Assembly (NCBI GenBank): GCA_963741495.1
Contig: CAVUID010000011.1
Location: 186,001-250,000 of the forward strand
Source: Sulfurimicrobium sp963741495
Lineage (GTDB): Bacteria; Pseudomonadota; Gammaproteobacteria; Burkholderiales; Sulfuricellaceae
Length of the DNA stretch: 64,000 nucleotides
Direction of reading: 5' to 3'
Part shown: positions 52,664 through 61,545 of the stretch, one piece after another
Layout: the number at the start of each line of letters is the position of its first letter
Position numbering within the stretch: position 1 is the stretch's first letter
Position numbers and translations under genes: made by a program
The notes under the pieces: model-generated
Database searches by the model: none
What the model was told of the DNA's origin: nothing
What the model saw: only the letters and a program-made list of their open reading frames with translations

Positions 52664-52726
52664 TTAAATTGCAAGGCGAATGGCCGAATGATTTAACGAG
52701 TTCAAACATAACTCAAGGAGAACATC

Positions 52727-53537
52727 ATGAAACTCACAAAACTAGCCTCTGCGGTGGCTTTGCATGGCATTGCATCGGGTACAGCGTCGGCGGCATCTTT
52801 TATATTGAATGTAGACGCGGCGGTGGATACAGAGTCCTGCCGCTGGTACTGATGGATATACCGCAATTTGGATGAAATGAGGTGAACTGGGCCACAACTT
52901 CAGTCTACGCTGACCTTGACGCCAATGGTGTGGATATTGGTGATACGGTTGTAGACAGCGGTGTTGGCCTGTAGGCGGCCTATCTGTTAGGTGGTGTAAA
53001 TCTGCTTGGTGCCCGAGCGAACTGAGGGCATTAAGTTTCTACGCACTCATTAAATTTTTGACGATTGTATAACGATATGGCTGGCGGGTCAGTCGCCATG
53101 CAGTTAGCCCAAGCGCGATTTCGATGGCTCATTCCACTTCCGGGACTATTGATGGCTCTGGGGTGATATCGATGCTGATGGCGGTACAGATGTCAAGTTG
53201 CTGTCACTGGATGTGTTTAATAGTGACGGTACGATTGGCAATTTCAACATCGTACGCTATCAGTGAGCTATGCAGCCCCCGGTGTATGGTACTACCCATC
53301 GGCATCGGACTGGTCAACATGCCGTTGTTACACTTCAATTGCACGGATTCGATACCAATCACGTGGTGAACGTTGCTGGTTCTGGCGCGCCAGCCAAACG
53401 GTAATATGCGTAATGAACCTCGGTGTCTTGAACGATGGCTCGTTAAGTTTTCAGTTCCCGAGCCAGCCAGCCTTGCTTTGATGGGTCTGGGCCTGTTGGG
53501 TCTGGGTTTGAGCCGCCGCAGTAAAAAAGCTGCTTAA
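52727..53537 (+). pseudogene. Decayed PEP-CTERM protein gene
   Basis: The gene begins well, with AAGGAG six bases before ATG 52727 and a signal peptide (MKLTKLASAVALHGIASGTA). It meets a stop at 52850-52852. Fragments continue in several frames: VNWATTSVYADLDANGVDIG near 52880, then stops and shifts. The end is intact: VPEPASLALMGLGLLGLGL, then SRRSKKAA and stop (53454-53537). At least three changes separate the parts, so this is a dead gene, or one badly read. The promoter, the tail and the following terminator remain. It was probably a calcium-rich surface protein of the exosortase system. Confidence 0.85.
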
Positions 53538-53553
53538 CCAGTAAGTAAAAGAT

Positions 53554-53587
53554 AAAAAAACCGCGCAGTTACCTGCGCGGTTTTTTT
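53554..53587. terminator. Bidirectional rho-independent terminator
   Basis: CCGCGCAG / CTGCGCGG form an 8-bp stem with a TTAC loop, with an A-run before it and a T-run after it. It can end transcripts from both sides: the decayed PEP-CTERM gene on the plus strand and the acyltransferase operon on the minus strand. Confidence 0.9.
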
Positions 53588-53730
53588 ATGGGTGCGGCCC
53601 GAAGAAATTGCAAAGGATGGCGTTTGGCTTTGTCCAGCAAAACGGTAACGGTAGCTCGTCGCCAGTTGAGAGTCTTACAGGGACTGACGTGTCAGAACCC
53701 CAATAAGACGTGTGCGTTCGTTTGCATCGA

Positions 53731-54534
53731 CTATCCCGTTTGTATTGAGCCTGCTGTCCGGTTTGGGTGGAATGTGCCCATCGCACGAGGCGACTCATCC
53801 TGGGAAGGCCCGAACATGAACTGCGACAGGCAGGTGTCAATGTCAGTCATGGTTTTTCGAATAGCATTGCCCCCGATAAAATAGGGTTTGCGTGGGGGGT
53901 AAACCATCGTGTTGAGGGGGCCGGCCATCTGAAATGGAAAGCCGATCCGGGCCAGCAATCGTGCCAGTGAGGGTTCCATGGCAGCGTAGCAATTACTAAT
54001 GCCATGTTTGCGGGCGAGTTTGAAAATCTCACGATATAAGCCCAAGGCCACGAGTGGACCGTCATGTTTGTCTGTTGTGTTTGAGTGATGTGATTGGTTG
54101 TTGGAAGTGTGGTGAAGTCCGGCGCTGGATAGTTCTCCTCGGTAGCGGCGTAGTTTGCTGGCGATAGCCAGACGACCAATTTCTCCGATCTGCCCGGGTG
54201 ATATGGCCGTCTTGAGTGAAATCATGTAGCGACTGGAAATGCTCAGGCCTGCGGTACTCGGCAGGATCAGGCGCGCACAAGCTACAGCGGCACCCGTTTC
54301 CATGGAGCGACAAAGCACGTGCAAGCTGTGTTTGTCGTACATGTCGCTTTCGATCCGGACATTGCCAGATAATTGGTCCAGATCTGGCACGCGCCTCAGT
54401 TCTTCACGAAAAACGGTATGTCGCAGTGCGAGATAATCCCGGTATGTCTGTGTGCCCGGGTTGACTATCAAATACTCGAATTTATTCACTGGGAACACTG
54501 AATCTTTCTGATAGATGTGCTTGAGCACAGTCAC
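53731..54534 (-). CDS. PEP-CTERM/exosortase-associated acyltransferase, copy 1
   Basis: A 267-residue GNAT-superfamily protein of the exosortase-associated acyltransferase type, related to acyl-homoserine-lactone and N-acyl amino acid synthases. Typical blocks: YRDYLALRHTVFREELRRVP, ESDMYDKHSLHVLCR, ACARLILPSTAGL, GEIGRLAIASKLRRYRGEL and LARIGFPFQMAGPLN. Such enzymes join an acyl group from acyl-ACP to an amine. Its product is unknown. It lies 203 bases downstream of copy 2, with which it shares the fold. Confidence 0.87.
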   Translation of the reverse strand: MTVLKHIYQKDSVFPVNKFEYLIVNPGTQTYRDYLALRHTVFREELRRVPDLDQLSGNVRIESDMYDKHSLHVLCRSMETGAAVACARLILPSTAGLSISSRYMISLKTAISPGQIGEIGRLAIASKLRRYRGELSSAGLHHTSNNQSHHSNTTDKHDGPLVALGLYREIFKLARKHGISNCYAAMEPSLARLLARIGFPFQMAGPLNTMVYPPRKPYFIGGNAIRKTMTDIDTCLSQFMFGPSQDESPRAMGTFHPNRTAGSIQTG

Positions 54535-54737
54535 TTGGCTAATTGAAATGTGTGTGCATGGAGAAGCAATGCATGAGTTTGAGGCACTGCCTGAGATGAC
54601 TGAAAAGTGTGAATAACATCAACTAAGCACTTCATCTTTTATGCGTTTGCCTTTAGCCAATTCTAAAACAAATGGATTTTGGCTTCGTTACATAAAAGTA
54701 ATAAGGCAGAACCTCCTGGGCGAGGCTTAATGCCGGC

Positions 54738-55514
54738 CTACTGATGGGTGTTCTTTGGGGCTGATGCATTGTTGCATGCCTCTTGCGCTTGCAGGAAGCT
54801 GAGGATGCATGTTTCCTTCTGGCTCAGGCTGCGCTCCATTTCAACTGCGCTGATCAGGTAAGCCCGCCTGGGTGGTTCGACGCTTTCATTGATGGGGCCA
54901 ACAGACACCCAGGGGAACCCCAGTGTTTTGAGAAGTCGACTGAAGCGGTTTTCCATGGCGGCCATGCAGTAATCAATTCCATTCTGCTTGCACACCAGGT
55001 AAATCTCCCGGTACATGCCCAGGACCAGCTCCGGTTGGTGATGACGGTGGTTATCCGGAAGCCGGCTCATTTCTGATGCCGGGTCGCCCTGAAAGGGTTT
55101 GTTTCGGTCTTCCTGGCGACGCCGGTACTGCGGTGCGATGGCCATGCGCGAGATTTCGCCGGTATTTTCATTTCCTGCGCCCGGGTAGGGAAGGGGGTGC
55201 TCGATGATGTATCTTGGCGTTACATTCAGGCCAATCTGGCTGGGAAAAATGACGCGAACCGATGCTGCAGGGTTGCCTGAAGCCTTGTGGTAAGACATGA
55301 AATGACGGCTGAACTGGTCGTATTGGTCGGTCTCCATGGGCTGCCCAGTGCTGGATAAAGGGCAGGATGGCGGGATAACACGATGGAGTTCCCTGCAAAA
55401 AACTTCATAACGAAATTCGAGATAAAGTTCATAGGCGCGCGTTCCCGGTATGACTTCATCGACATGGAAATAACCGGTTTCCATACTGAGCCCCTCAGCC
55501 TGAATGTGATTCAT
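54738..55514 (-). CDS. PEP-CTERM/exosortase-associated acyltransferase, copy 2
   Basis: A 258-residue paralog of the acyltransferase at 53731-54534: AYELYLEFRYEVFCRELHRV, METDQYDQFSRHFMSYHKAS, SVRVIFPSQIGLNVTPRYII and GEISRMAIAPQYRRRQEDRN. The two differ in length at the His-rich central loop. The start overlaps the methyltransferase stop (ATGA), so methylation and acylation steps are likely coupled. Having two copies suggests two acyl or amine substrates, or a heteromer. Confidence 0.87.
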   Translation of the reverse strand: MNHIQAEGLSMETGYFHVDEVIPGTRAYELYLEFRYEVFCRELHRVIPPSCPLSSTGQPMETDQYDQFSRHFMSYHKASGNPAASVRVIFPSQIGLNVTPRYIIEHPLPYPGAGNENTGEISRMAIAPQYRRRQEDRNKPFQGDPASEMSRLPDNHRHHQPELVLGMYREIYLVCKQNGIDYCMAAMENRFSRLLKTLGFPWVSVGPINESVEPPRRAYLISAVEMERSLSQKETCILSFLQAQEACNNASAPKNTHQ

Positions 55515-56305
55515 GATTTTTCACCTGTGACGATGAACACGCCGCCAGCTACCAATTGGTGGCCACTTTCCACTTGCGCTGACAGATCCTGGAACAGTTG
55601 TTTGATATCAATCGTGTCGCCTAGCAGGGAGGCCTTGTAGCCGAGAAGGATGTTGAATAATACGTTGAAAGGCAGTTCACTGCTGGTGAGGGCCAGGATG
55701 TGGCTCTTGATGTTGATGAACCCGGCCTCGGCCATCATGCTCGGCAGTTTGCGGCCGATAAAACGGTCGCCCCCTTTTTCACTCTGGGCTGCCTGGGCTG
55801 AGCGAAGAAGCTGACTGACGCGGGGGTCTTCGGGGTGGAAGACAACCAGTCCATCATCCGAATCAACCGCACAAAAGCGACCGCCGGCGCGCATGACCCG
55901 GCATATTTCAGAAACTACTTTTTCGGGCTGGGGAATGTGCTGAAGCACGAATCGGGCGTAAGAGAAGTCTATGCCACTGTCAGGGATTGGCAGGCAGTCA
56001 CCGTAAGCCTGAATCTGAAACAAGCCACGGGCCGGCTTGTTGCGGACATTGTTCTCTACCTGAGCCAGTAACATGGGGCTTGGTTCCACAACAGTCAGGC
56101 TGCCATCTGGTGCCAGTTCGGCCAGCAGATCTGAAACAAAACCGGGACCGCAGCCCAGTTCAAGTACATCGTGTCCAGGCTGAATGCCGGCTGAGCGCAG
56201 TATGCCAGCCTCTATGCCGCGAACCGCCTGGGCTTGCTGGCGAAGCCGTTCGGCCTGGAAGACAGCGTCATTCAGCGTTTCGAAGTTGTAGGAACCCGTA
56301 CTCAT
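55511..56305 (-). CDS. Class I SAM-dependent methyltransferase
   Basis: A 264-residue soluble methyltransferase. The SAM-binding motif I is VLELGCGPGFVSDLL (about residue 46), followed by LTVVEPSPMLLAQ, and FSYARFVLQHIPQPEKVVSE is the UbiE-like motif. The C-terminal half is variable, as usual for substrate recognition. It opens the acyltransferase operon, 172 bases after prsT. The target could be the acylated product, a quinone or a lipid; it cannot be named from sequence. Confidence 0.85.
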   Translation of the reverse strand: MSTGSYNFETLNDAVFQAERLRQQAQAVRGIEAGILRSAGIQPGHDVLELGCGPGFVSDLLAELAPDGSLTVVEPSPMLLAQVENNVRNKPARGLFQIQAYGDCLPIPDSGIDFSYARFVLQHIPQPEKVVSEICRVMRAGGRFCAVDSDDGLVVFHPEDPRVSQLLRSAQAAQSEKGGDRFIGRKLPSMMAEAGFINIKSHILALTSSELPFNVLFNILLGYKASLLGDTIDIKQLFQDLSAQVESGHQLVAGGVFIVTGEKS

Positions 56306-56477
56306 AATATGCTCGAGTTCCTCAGCTTGGCATCACTGATTTCTGCGTCATTCATGTCATGGTGAAGCGTTTTCACCTGCCCACCTTTTACTGTGAGATT
56401 CCTGTTTGCTGCCTGAATCATGCTTGCTATTTACCCGCGCCCATTTTTGCATGATCCGGAGCATCTGTCGCTGCTGG

Positions 56478-59261
56478 TTACAACTGTTTCAACAGGGCTT
56501 TCGCTTCCTCAAGCTGGGGAAACGTTTTTCCCTTGGCCAGAAGTTGTTCCAGCTCTTTACGTGCTTTGGCCTTGTCACCAGATTTTACCAACCCCAGCAC
56601 AAAATGATAATGGATTTCCGCCGCATCCGGGGCAAGACCGCTTGCCTTTTGCAGCAGCGGCAGGCCGCGTGTTATATCGCCTTTTTCCACCAGTATCCAG
56701 CCAAGGGTGTCAAGGGTCGCCGGATTATCCGGCGCTAGCTGGTTGGCCTTTTCGGCATACTCGATGGCACGAGCATCTTTTTCCTGCTGGTAGAGCCAGG
56801 CCAGGTTGTTCAATGCCGGAATGTGATTTGGGTTCTGTTTCAGTACTGCCTGATATTGATCGATGGCTGCTTTGTTCTGCTTGTTGGTGAGATAAATGCC
56901 TGCCTGATAAATTCGAGCAGATATGTCTGCAGGGTGCTCTTTCAGCCATTGGGCCAGGCGGGTGTCCGCAAGCTTGCCTTTGCCGGCCTGAGTAAGAGCA
57001 ATATGCATTTTCACCATCAGCGGACTCGTCTTGCTGATGGAAAATGCGCGCTCCAAGGCTTTCGCTGCAAGATCCGGTTTTTTTTGCGCCATCAGCACAT
57101 TGCCTTCAAGTTCATAGCCTGCCGGTGCTTTTGAATTCTTCTTCTGTATCTGGCGGGCAATTTCGAGAGCTTGTTCATGATTCCCCTGGCCTGATTCAAG
57201 TGTGGCCAGGGCCAGTTGTGCGTCCAGATAATCCGGCTGCAAAGTGAGTGCTTTTTTCAACGCGTTAGTTGCCTCCGAGGGGTTCTGCATGGCCATATGA
57301 ATGGAGGCAATACGGAATTGGGCAGGGGCGGAGTCCGGTTTCAAGGCGGCAAGTCTGTTGTAAGTTTCCAGTGCGCCCGACTTGTCATCGTTTGCGAATT
57401 GGGCTTGCGCCAATATATCCAGAACTTCAGGGCTATTTGGGTTGGCACCCTGTAATTTTTTGGCCAGCGCGAGCGCCTTTGGCTTTTCATCTATGCGCAG
57501 GTAATGGGCTGCCAGCGTCGTGGCGGGCTGAATGGCGTCCGGGTTTTCCTGGCTAGATTTTTCCAGCCATGTTGTGGCTTCCTTGATTTTTTTCTGGGAG
57601 AGGGCAAGCTCTGCCAGTGCAGTCATGGCGGGAATGTTTTTCTTGTCTTTTTCGAGTAAAGATTCAAGGCGCTTTTTGGCTACATCCGGTTTTTTATCCT
57701 GCAGATCAAGTTGGACAAGGTTCATCACCGCCGGAAAATTGGAAGGCTGGATGGAAAGTGACTTTTCGAAACTTGCACGCGCACTGGGAATGTCTTTCTT
57801 GCCCACATAGGCCGCACCTTTCAGGTTGTAGGCCAGAGGATTGTCGGGTTGTTCTTTTTCGATGGCTTTCGCTGCTGCAAGCGCCTTGTCATATTCCTTG
57901 AGGCGAAGATGGGTCAATGTCAGCAGGACGCCTGCCTTGGGTGATTTTGTATCCAGAGCAACCGCTGTTTCCATTTCAGCGACTGCGCGTTCGTTTTCGC
58001 CCTGTGCCAGCTTGCTCACGCCCAGCGCTGAATGGAGGCTTGCGGATTTTGGAGCAAGTGCGCTGGCCTTGGCAAAATATTCCGTTGCTTTGCTGAAGTC
58101 TCCGGCCTGCATATACAACTCACCCGCGAGGGCGAACAACTGCGTATCCTGCTGTGCGTCCTTAAGCGCCGGAGACAATACATCAATGGCAAGCTGTGTC
58201 TGACGGCTTTTCATCAGGGTGGATGCAAGCAGTTTGCGAGCATAGAGATTGCCCGGATTTACCCCCAGGTATTTTTTCAGGTGTTGTTCGGCCTGCGGCA
58301 TGGAGCCCAGGGAGTATTGCACCGCACCTGCCAGCAGTATGCTGGGCATGTGTTCCGGTGCTGCTCTAAGGACCTGCTGCAGGGATTCCAGAGCGGCCGC
58401 AGGCTTGCCTTGGCGGAAATCGAGCAATGCCTGGGTATAGAAAATTATCAGATCATTTGGCGCTGACTTGCGCGCCATGTCGATATTCTCTTTCGCTGCT
58501 TCGAATTTGCCCGTTGCGATTTCCAGATAGGCTATGTTGATATGCGCAAACTTATTGCCTGGCTGCAACTTCAAAACCTGGTCATAAGCAGCGTGAGCCG
58601 GTTCGGCTTTCCCCTGCGCACGCAGCAGGTCAGCTTTGAATAGCCAGGCATTTGTATTCTGTGGGTTTTTGCTGACGGCTTGCTCGGTGAATTGCATCGC
58701 TGCTTCAATATTTCTCTCCGTGAGCGAATGCCTGGCCAGGCCGATAAGCGCATCCGCGTAGTCAGGTTCAATCTTCAGGGCTTGCTCAAACGATTCTCTG
58801 GCTTCCTTGCCCATGCCCAAGGCCAGGTAAGCATTGCCACGCAAACTTGAGATTTCAGCAGATTCTTTTTCGCCCTGAATTGGTTTTGTTTCGTCCAGCA
58901 CTTGCTGGAACTGGCCCATGGAGAGCAATGCTCTCCCCAACTCGGCTTTAACCTTGGTGGTGCTCATGCCCAGGCTCAGCGCCTTGCGGAGTTCCTTTTC
59001 GGCGGATTTCGGATCGTCGGTCTTGAGATAAATCGTACCCAGAAGATAACGTGCGCTGGAATCATCCGGATTCTGTTGCAGGGCATTCTTGAGCTGAATA
59101 ATGGCAGCCTTGATGTCGCCTTTTTGCTGCAGCTGCTCTGCCTCGGCGACCAGCGCCTGGGAGGTTTGTGCCTTGCCGCAGGCGGTCAGGCTGCCCATGA
59201 GCAGAGCGGCGCAAAAAAGAATGAGGGTAGTTTTCATGGGTTTATGTATATGATTAGGCAT
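56478..59261 (-). CDS. prsT: XrtA/PEP-CTERM system TPR-repeat lipoprotein PrsT
   Basis: A 927-residue protein with a lipoprotein signal peptide (MKTTLILFCAALLMGSLTAC) and more than twenty tetratricopeptide-like repeats through the rest, for example SARYLLGTIYLKTDDPKSAE, AALESLQQVLRAAPEHMPS and NHIPALNNLAWLYQQEKDA. This length and layout match PrsT of the exosortase A system, thought to aid EPS assembly or export in the envelope. The ATG at 59261 has GGAAAG upstream; the ATG at 59237 begins the signal peptide proper. No exosortase gene is in the window, so it must lie elsewhere. Confidence 0.88.
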   Translation of the reverse strand: MPNHIHKPMKTTLILFCAALLMGSLTACGKAQTSQALVAEAEQLQQKGDIKAAIIQLKNALQQNPDDSSARYLLGTIYLKTDDPKSAEKELRKALSLGMSTTKVKAELGRALLSMGQFQQVLDETKPIQGEKESAEISSLRGNAYLALGMGKEARESFEQALKIEPDYADALIGLARHSLTERNIEAAMQFTEQAVSKNPQNTNAWLFKADLLRAQGKAEPAHAAYDQVLKLQPGNKFAHINIAYLEIATGKFEAAKENIDMARKSAPNDLIIFYTQALLDFRQGKPAAALESLQQVLRAAPEHMPSILLAGAVQYSLGSMPQAEQHLKKYLGVNPGNLYARKLLASTLMKSRQTQLAIDVLSPALKDAQQDTQLFALAGELYMQAGDFSKATEYFAKASALAPKSASLHSALGVSKLAQGENERAVAEMETAVALDTKSPKAGVLLTLTHLRLKEYDKALAAAKAIEKEQPDNPLAYNLKGAAYVGKKDIPSARASFEKSLSIQPSNFPAVMNLVQLDLQDKKPDVAKKRLESLLEKDKKNIPAMTALAELALSQKKIKEATTWLEKSSQENPDAIQPATTLAAHYLRIDEKPKALALAKKLQGANPNSPEVLDILAQAQFANDDKSGALETYNRLAALKPDSAPAQFRIASIHMAMQNPSEATNALKKALTLQPDYLDAQLALATLESGQGNHEQALEIARQIQKKNSKAPAGYELEGNVLMAQKKPDLAAKALERAFSISKTSPLMVKMHIALTQAGKGKLADTRLAQWLKEHPADISARIYQAGIYLTNKQNKAAIDQYQAVLKQNPNHIPALNNLAWLYQQEKDARAIEYAEKANQLAPDNPATLDTLGWILVEKGDITRGLPLLQKASGLAPDAAEIHYHFVLGLVKSGDKAKARKELEQLLAKGKTFPQLEEAKALLKQL

Positions 59262-59942
59262 ATTTATCTTTCCTAAGTCGGTTTATTGGCGTGATGTCGC
59301 TCTGCTGAGATAAGGTAGCAAGGCTGATGGTTTTTTAACGCATTGGAGTTGAGGCTAAACCCAATGCCGTAGCTGTTCCGGGTTAGGTGTAACACATTGT
59401 AATATTGGACATCATATACCAAATTAAATAAACTGAATTTTATAGAGGGCAAGTTTATGCCATTGCAGTAGCACTCGTTGGGCGGGCATGTTCAGTTTTA
59501 TTTATTCATTTGTTCTAAATGTTTTGGAGAATCTGAGCGATGGCGATGACGTTTTTTTGATTGGGCCTGGGGAAAAAGATTTGACCTTCAGGAACCTCTG
59601 CTGAGTAAGTTGTCATTGCCCCACAAGGGGATTCCGATCCACTACGAACTGAAATTCGTGTGGAATCGTATATGAGGAACGAAGTGACGAAGCAATCTCG
59701 CAACGCTTTGAAAAACAGGATTGCTTCGCTACGCTCGCAATGACCTCGCGCACTTGATCTGAGGTTCCTTGAATAACGAAACTGATGAATTGCAATAATA
59801 AATGCACGGCAGGACGGCGTTTCTGAAGCTGCCTGCCGGGCAACAATCATTTAAATGATGTCGAAATTGCTGGTGAGTGTTGGGCGCATTCGGTGTGTTC
59901 CAAATTAATCGTTGGCAAGGTCAGGTTAGTCGGGGGGCAGGG
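59262..59942. other. Intergenic region, 681 bp, AT-rich with one palindromic repeat
   Basis: No convincing gene is seen. The first 250 bases are AT-rich and would hold the prsT promoter on the minus strand. A nested repeat occupies 59590-59769. Short open frames there run through the repeat and look like chance. The last 90 bases lead into the response regulator gene, with a G-rich ribosome site near 59932. Confidence 0.7.
59590..59769. repeat. Palindromic repeat with GAAGCAATC/GATTGCTTC core
   Basis: The outer arms AGGAACCTC (59590) and GAGGTTCCT (59761) surround an inner unit with GACGAAGCAATCTCG and GATTGCTTCGCTACGCTCGC, related to the element at 44481-44611. One arm of the CGTCATTGCGAG core is only partly kept. 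It is a dispersed non-coding repeat. Confidence 0.7.
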
Positions 59943-60539
59943 GTGGAACGTACGATTCTGCTGGTGGACGATGAAGCCAATATTCTTTCCGCCCTGACGC
60001 GGTTGCTGCGCCCGCAGGGTTATCGCATCCTGCGTGCCGGTAGCGGGAAGGAGGGGCTGGAACTGCTGGCGCAGAATGAAGTCGGGGTGATCGTTTCCGA
60101 CCAGCGCATGCCGGAGATGACCGGCGTGGAGTTTCTCCACCAGGTGCGCGACCTTTATCCGGACACGGTGCGTATCGTGCTGTCCGGTTATACCGAACTC
60201 AATTCGATCACTGACGCCATCAACCGAGGGGCCATCTATAAGTTTCTCACCAAGCCCTGGGAAGATGACCTGCTACGCGCCAATATCGAGGAGGCTTTTC
60301 AGCGCTACGAAATGAAGCGCGAGAACGATCGTCTCAACCATGAGCTGGAAAAGCGGGTGGAAGAGAAAACGCGTGAATTGACGCGCAGCCTCAAAATTCT
60401 GCAAATCTCTCAGGAGGTGCTGGAATCCCTGCCGGTGGCCGTCATCGGCATGGATAACGATGGCGTTATCGCCGTGGCCAATTCCATGGCGCACTCGCTG
60501 CTCGGGCGAGGTGGGGAGCGCCCGCTGCTGGGTGAGTAG
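59943..60539 (+). CDS. Response regulator, ended early by an in-frame amber stop
   Basis: The receiver domain has its full set of residues: D9/D10 (LLVDDEAN), phospho-acceptor D53 (VSDQRMPEM), S81 (VLSGY) and K104 (FLTKPWED). A helical linker and the start of a PAS-like domain follow (LPVAVIGMDNDGVIAVANSM). TAG at 60537 ends the frame, yet the same frame stays open for 59 more codons to 60719, so the protein was probably about 258 residues. The GTG at 59943 has a G-rich ribosome site. The receiver and linker would survive; the PAS-like part would not. Confidence 0.8.
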   Translation: MERTILLVDDEANILSALTRLLRPQGYRILRAGSGKEGLELLAQNEVGVIVSDQRMPEMTGVEFLHQVRDLYPDTVRIVLSGYTELNSITDAINRGAIYKFLTKPWEDDLLRANIEEAFQRYEMKRENDRLNHELEKRVEEKTRELTRSLKILQISQEVLESLPVAVIGMDNDGVIAVANSMAHSLLGRGGERPLLGE

Positions 60540-60719
60540 GCGCAGGAAATGATTCCCGATGGATTGATGGCATGTTCCGGGGAAGCCATCGTTGCCCTGC
60601 CTGATGGCACTCGCGTTCACTGCTGGCAAACCACGATGGGCCGCCTTTCATTTTCGCAAGGCATGGTGCTGGCTTTTGCCCCACAACAGAAAATCGAACA
60701 GGACGGGCAGGATGCGTGA
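60540..60719 (+). pseudogene. Residual 3' part of the response-regulator gene beyond the amber stop
   Basis: Fifty-nine in-frame codons (AQEMIPDGLMACSGEAIVAL, then PDGTRVHCWQTTMGRLSFSQ) continue the PAS-like domain. They end in a TGA overlapping the HDOD gene start by 8 bases. That coupling argues this was once the true end of the gene. Confidence 0.65.
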
Positions 60720-61536
60720 AATTTTAGATAATCTGCACCAGTTGCCTTCCATTCCCGCCGTGGTGCAGGAGCTGATCGTCAGTTTCGATAACCCTGATCT
60801 GGACAGCCATCATCTGGCACAGAAAATCGGCCAGGATCAGGCGCTTTCTGCCAAAGTGTTGCGGGTTGCCAATTCCGCCTTTTATGGCTTGCCGCGCCAG
60901 GTTGGCTCAATTCAGGAAGCGGTGACGGTGCTGGGTTTCGGTACCGTGCGCAGCCTGGTGTTGTCTGCCGGATTTGTGGGGGCTTTTTCGACTGACGATG
61001 AAGTTTGTGTTGACCGCAATCTTTACTGGCAGCGCAGCCTGGCTACCGCCACTTATGCCAAGGCTGTCGCCAAATGTTTGCGGCAGGATGGCGAAATGGC
61101 ATTTTCCGCCGGGCTGCTGCACGATATCGGCATCCTGGTGCTGGATGTTTGTGATCACGAACGTTTCACCGCATTGTGGCAAAGCCTGCAAGGTGAAGAA
61201 AATGGACTGATCGAAGCCGAACGTGCCGCCTTTGGTTTCGACCATGCGGAATTGGGCGCGGAAGTGACGCGTCGCTGGAAATTTCCTCCTGTCATCGAGG
61301 ATGCGATTCGCTACCACTACCAGCCCGAACACCGGCCTTTTCAGGTGTTGACAGGAATCGTGCAGGTTGCCGCTTTGCTGGCGCGCTTCAGCGAGGAAAA
61401 ACAGCCTGAAGAGGAATGGTTCGAGGGTATTCCTCAGCCTTTGCGCGATGCATTGAAATTGGACCGGGACAAGCTGTACAAACATTTACCGCTTCCTGAG
61501 CAGCTTGAAGCCGCAAAAAATCAAATATTTTCGTGA
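60712..61536 (+). CDS. HDOD-domain signalling protein
   Basis: A 274-residue protein. The HDOD domain covers most of it: LHQLPSIPAVVQELIVSFDN, IGQDQALSAKVLRVANSAFY, GTVRSLVLSAGF, the degenerate HD-like GLLHDIGILVLDVCDHERF and EVTRRWKFPPVIEDAIRYHY. HDOD proteins are output or adaptor modules in c-di-GMP and two-component networks. Some bind c-di-GMP; most lack hydrolase activity. The start ATG 60712 gives MREILDNLHQLPSIP and overlaps the former end of the response regulator gene. The histidine kinase gene follows after 9 bases. Confidence 0.9.
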   Translation: MREILDNLHQLPSIPAVVQELIVSFDNPDLDSHHLAQKIGQDQALSAKVLRVANSAFYGLPRQVGSIQEAVTVLGFGTVRSLVLSAGFVGAFSTDDEVCVDRNLYWQRSLATATYAKAVAKCLRQDGEMAFSAGLLHDIGILVLDVCDHERFTALWQSLQGEENGLIEAERAAFGFDHAELGAEVTRRWKFPPVIEDAIRYHYQPEHRPFQVLTGIVQVAALLARFSEEKQPEEEWFEGIPQPLRDALKLDRDKLYKHLPLPEQLEAAKNQIFS

Positions 61537-61545
61537 GGAAGCACC

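Noticed and set aside
59448..59462. Minus-strand sigma-54-like site upstream of prsT (TGGCAT...TTGCC)
   Set aside because: GG to GC spacing is nine bases, not ten, and sigma-54 spacing is strict.
59613..59846. Small minus-strand open frame after prsT
   Set aside because: It runs through the palindromic repeat, with no ribosome site or recognisable domain.
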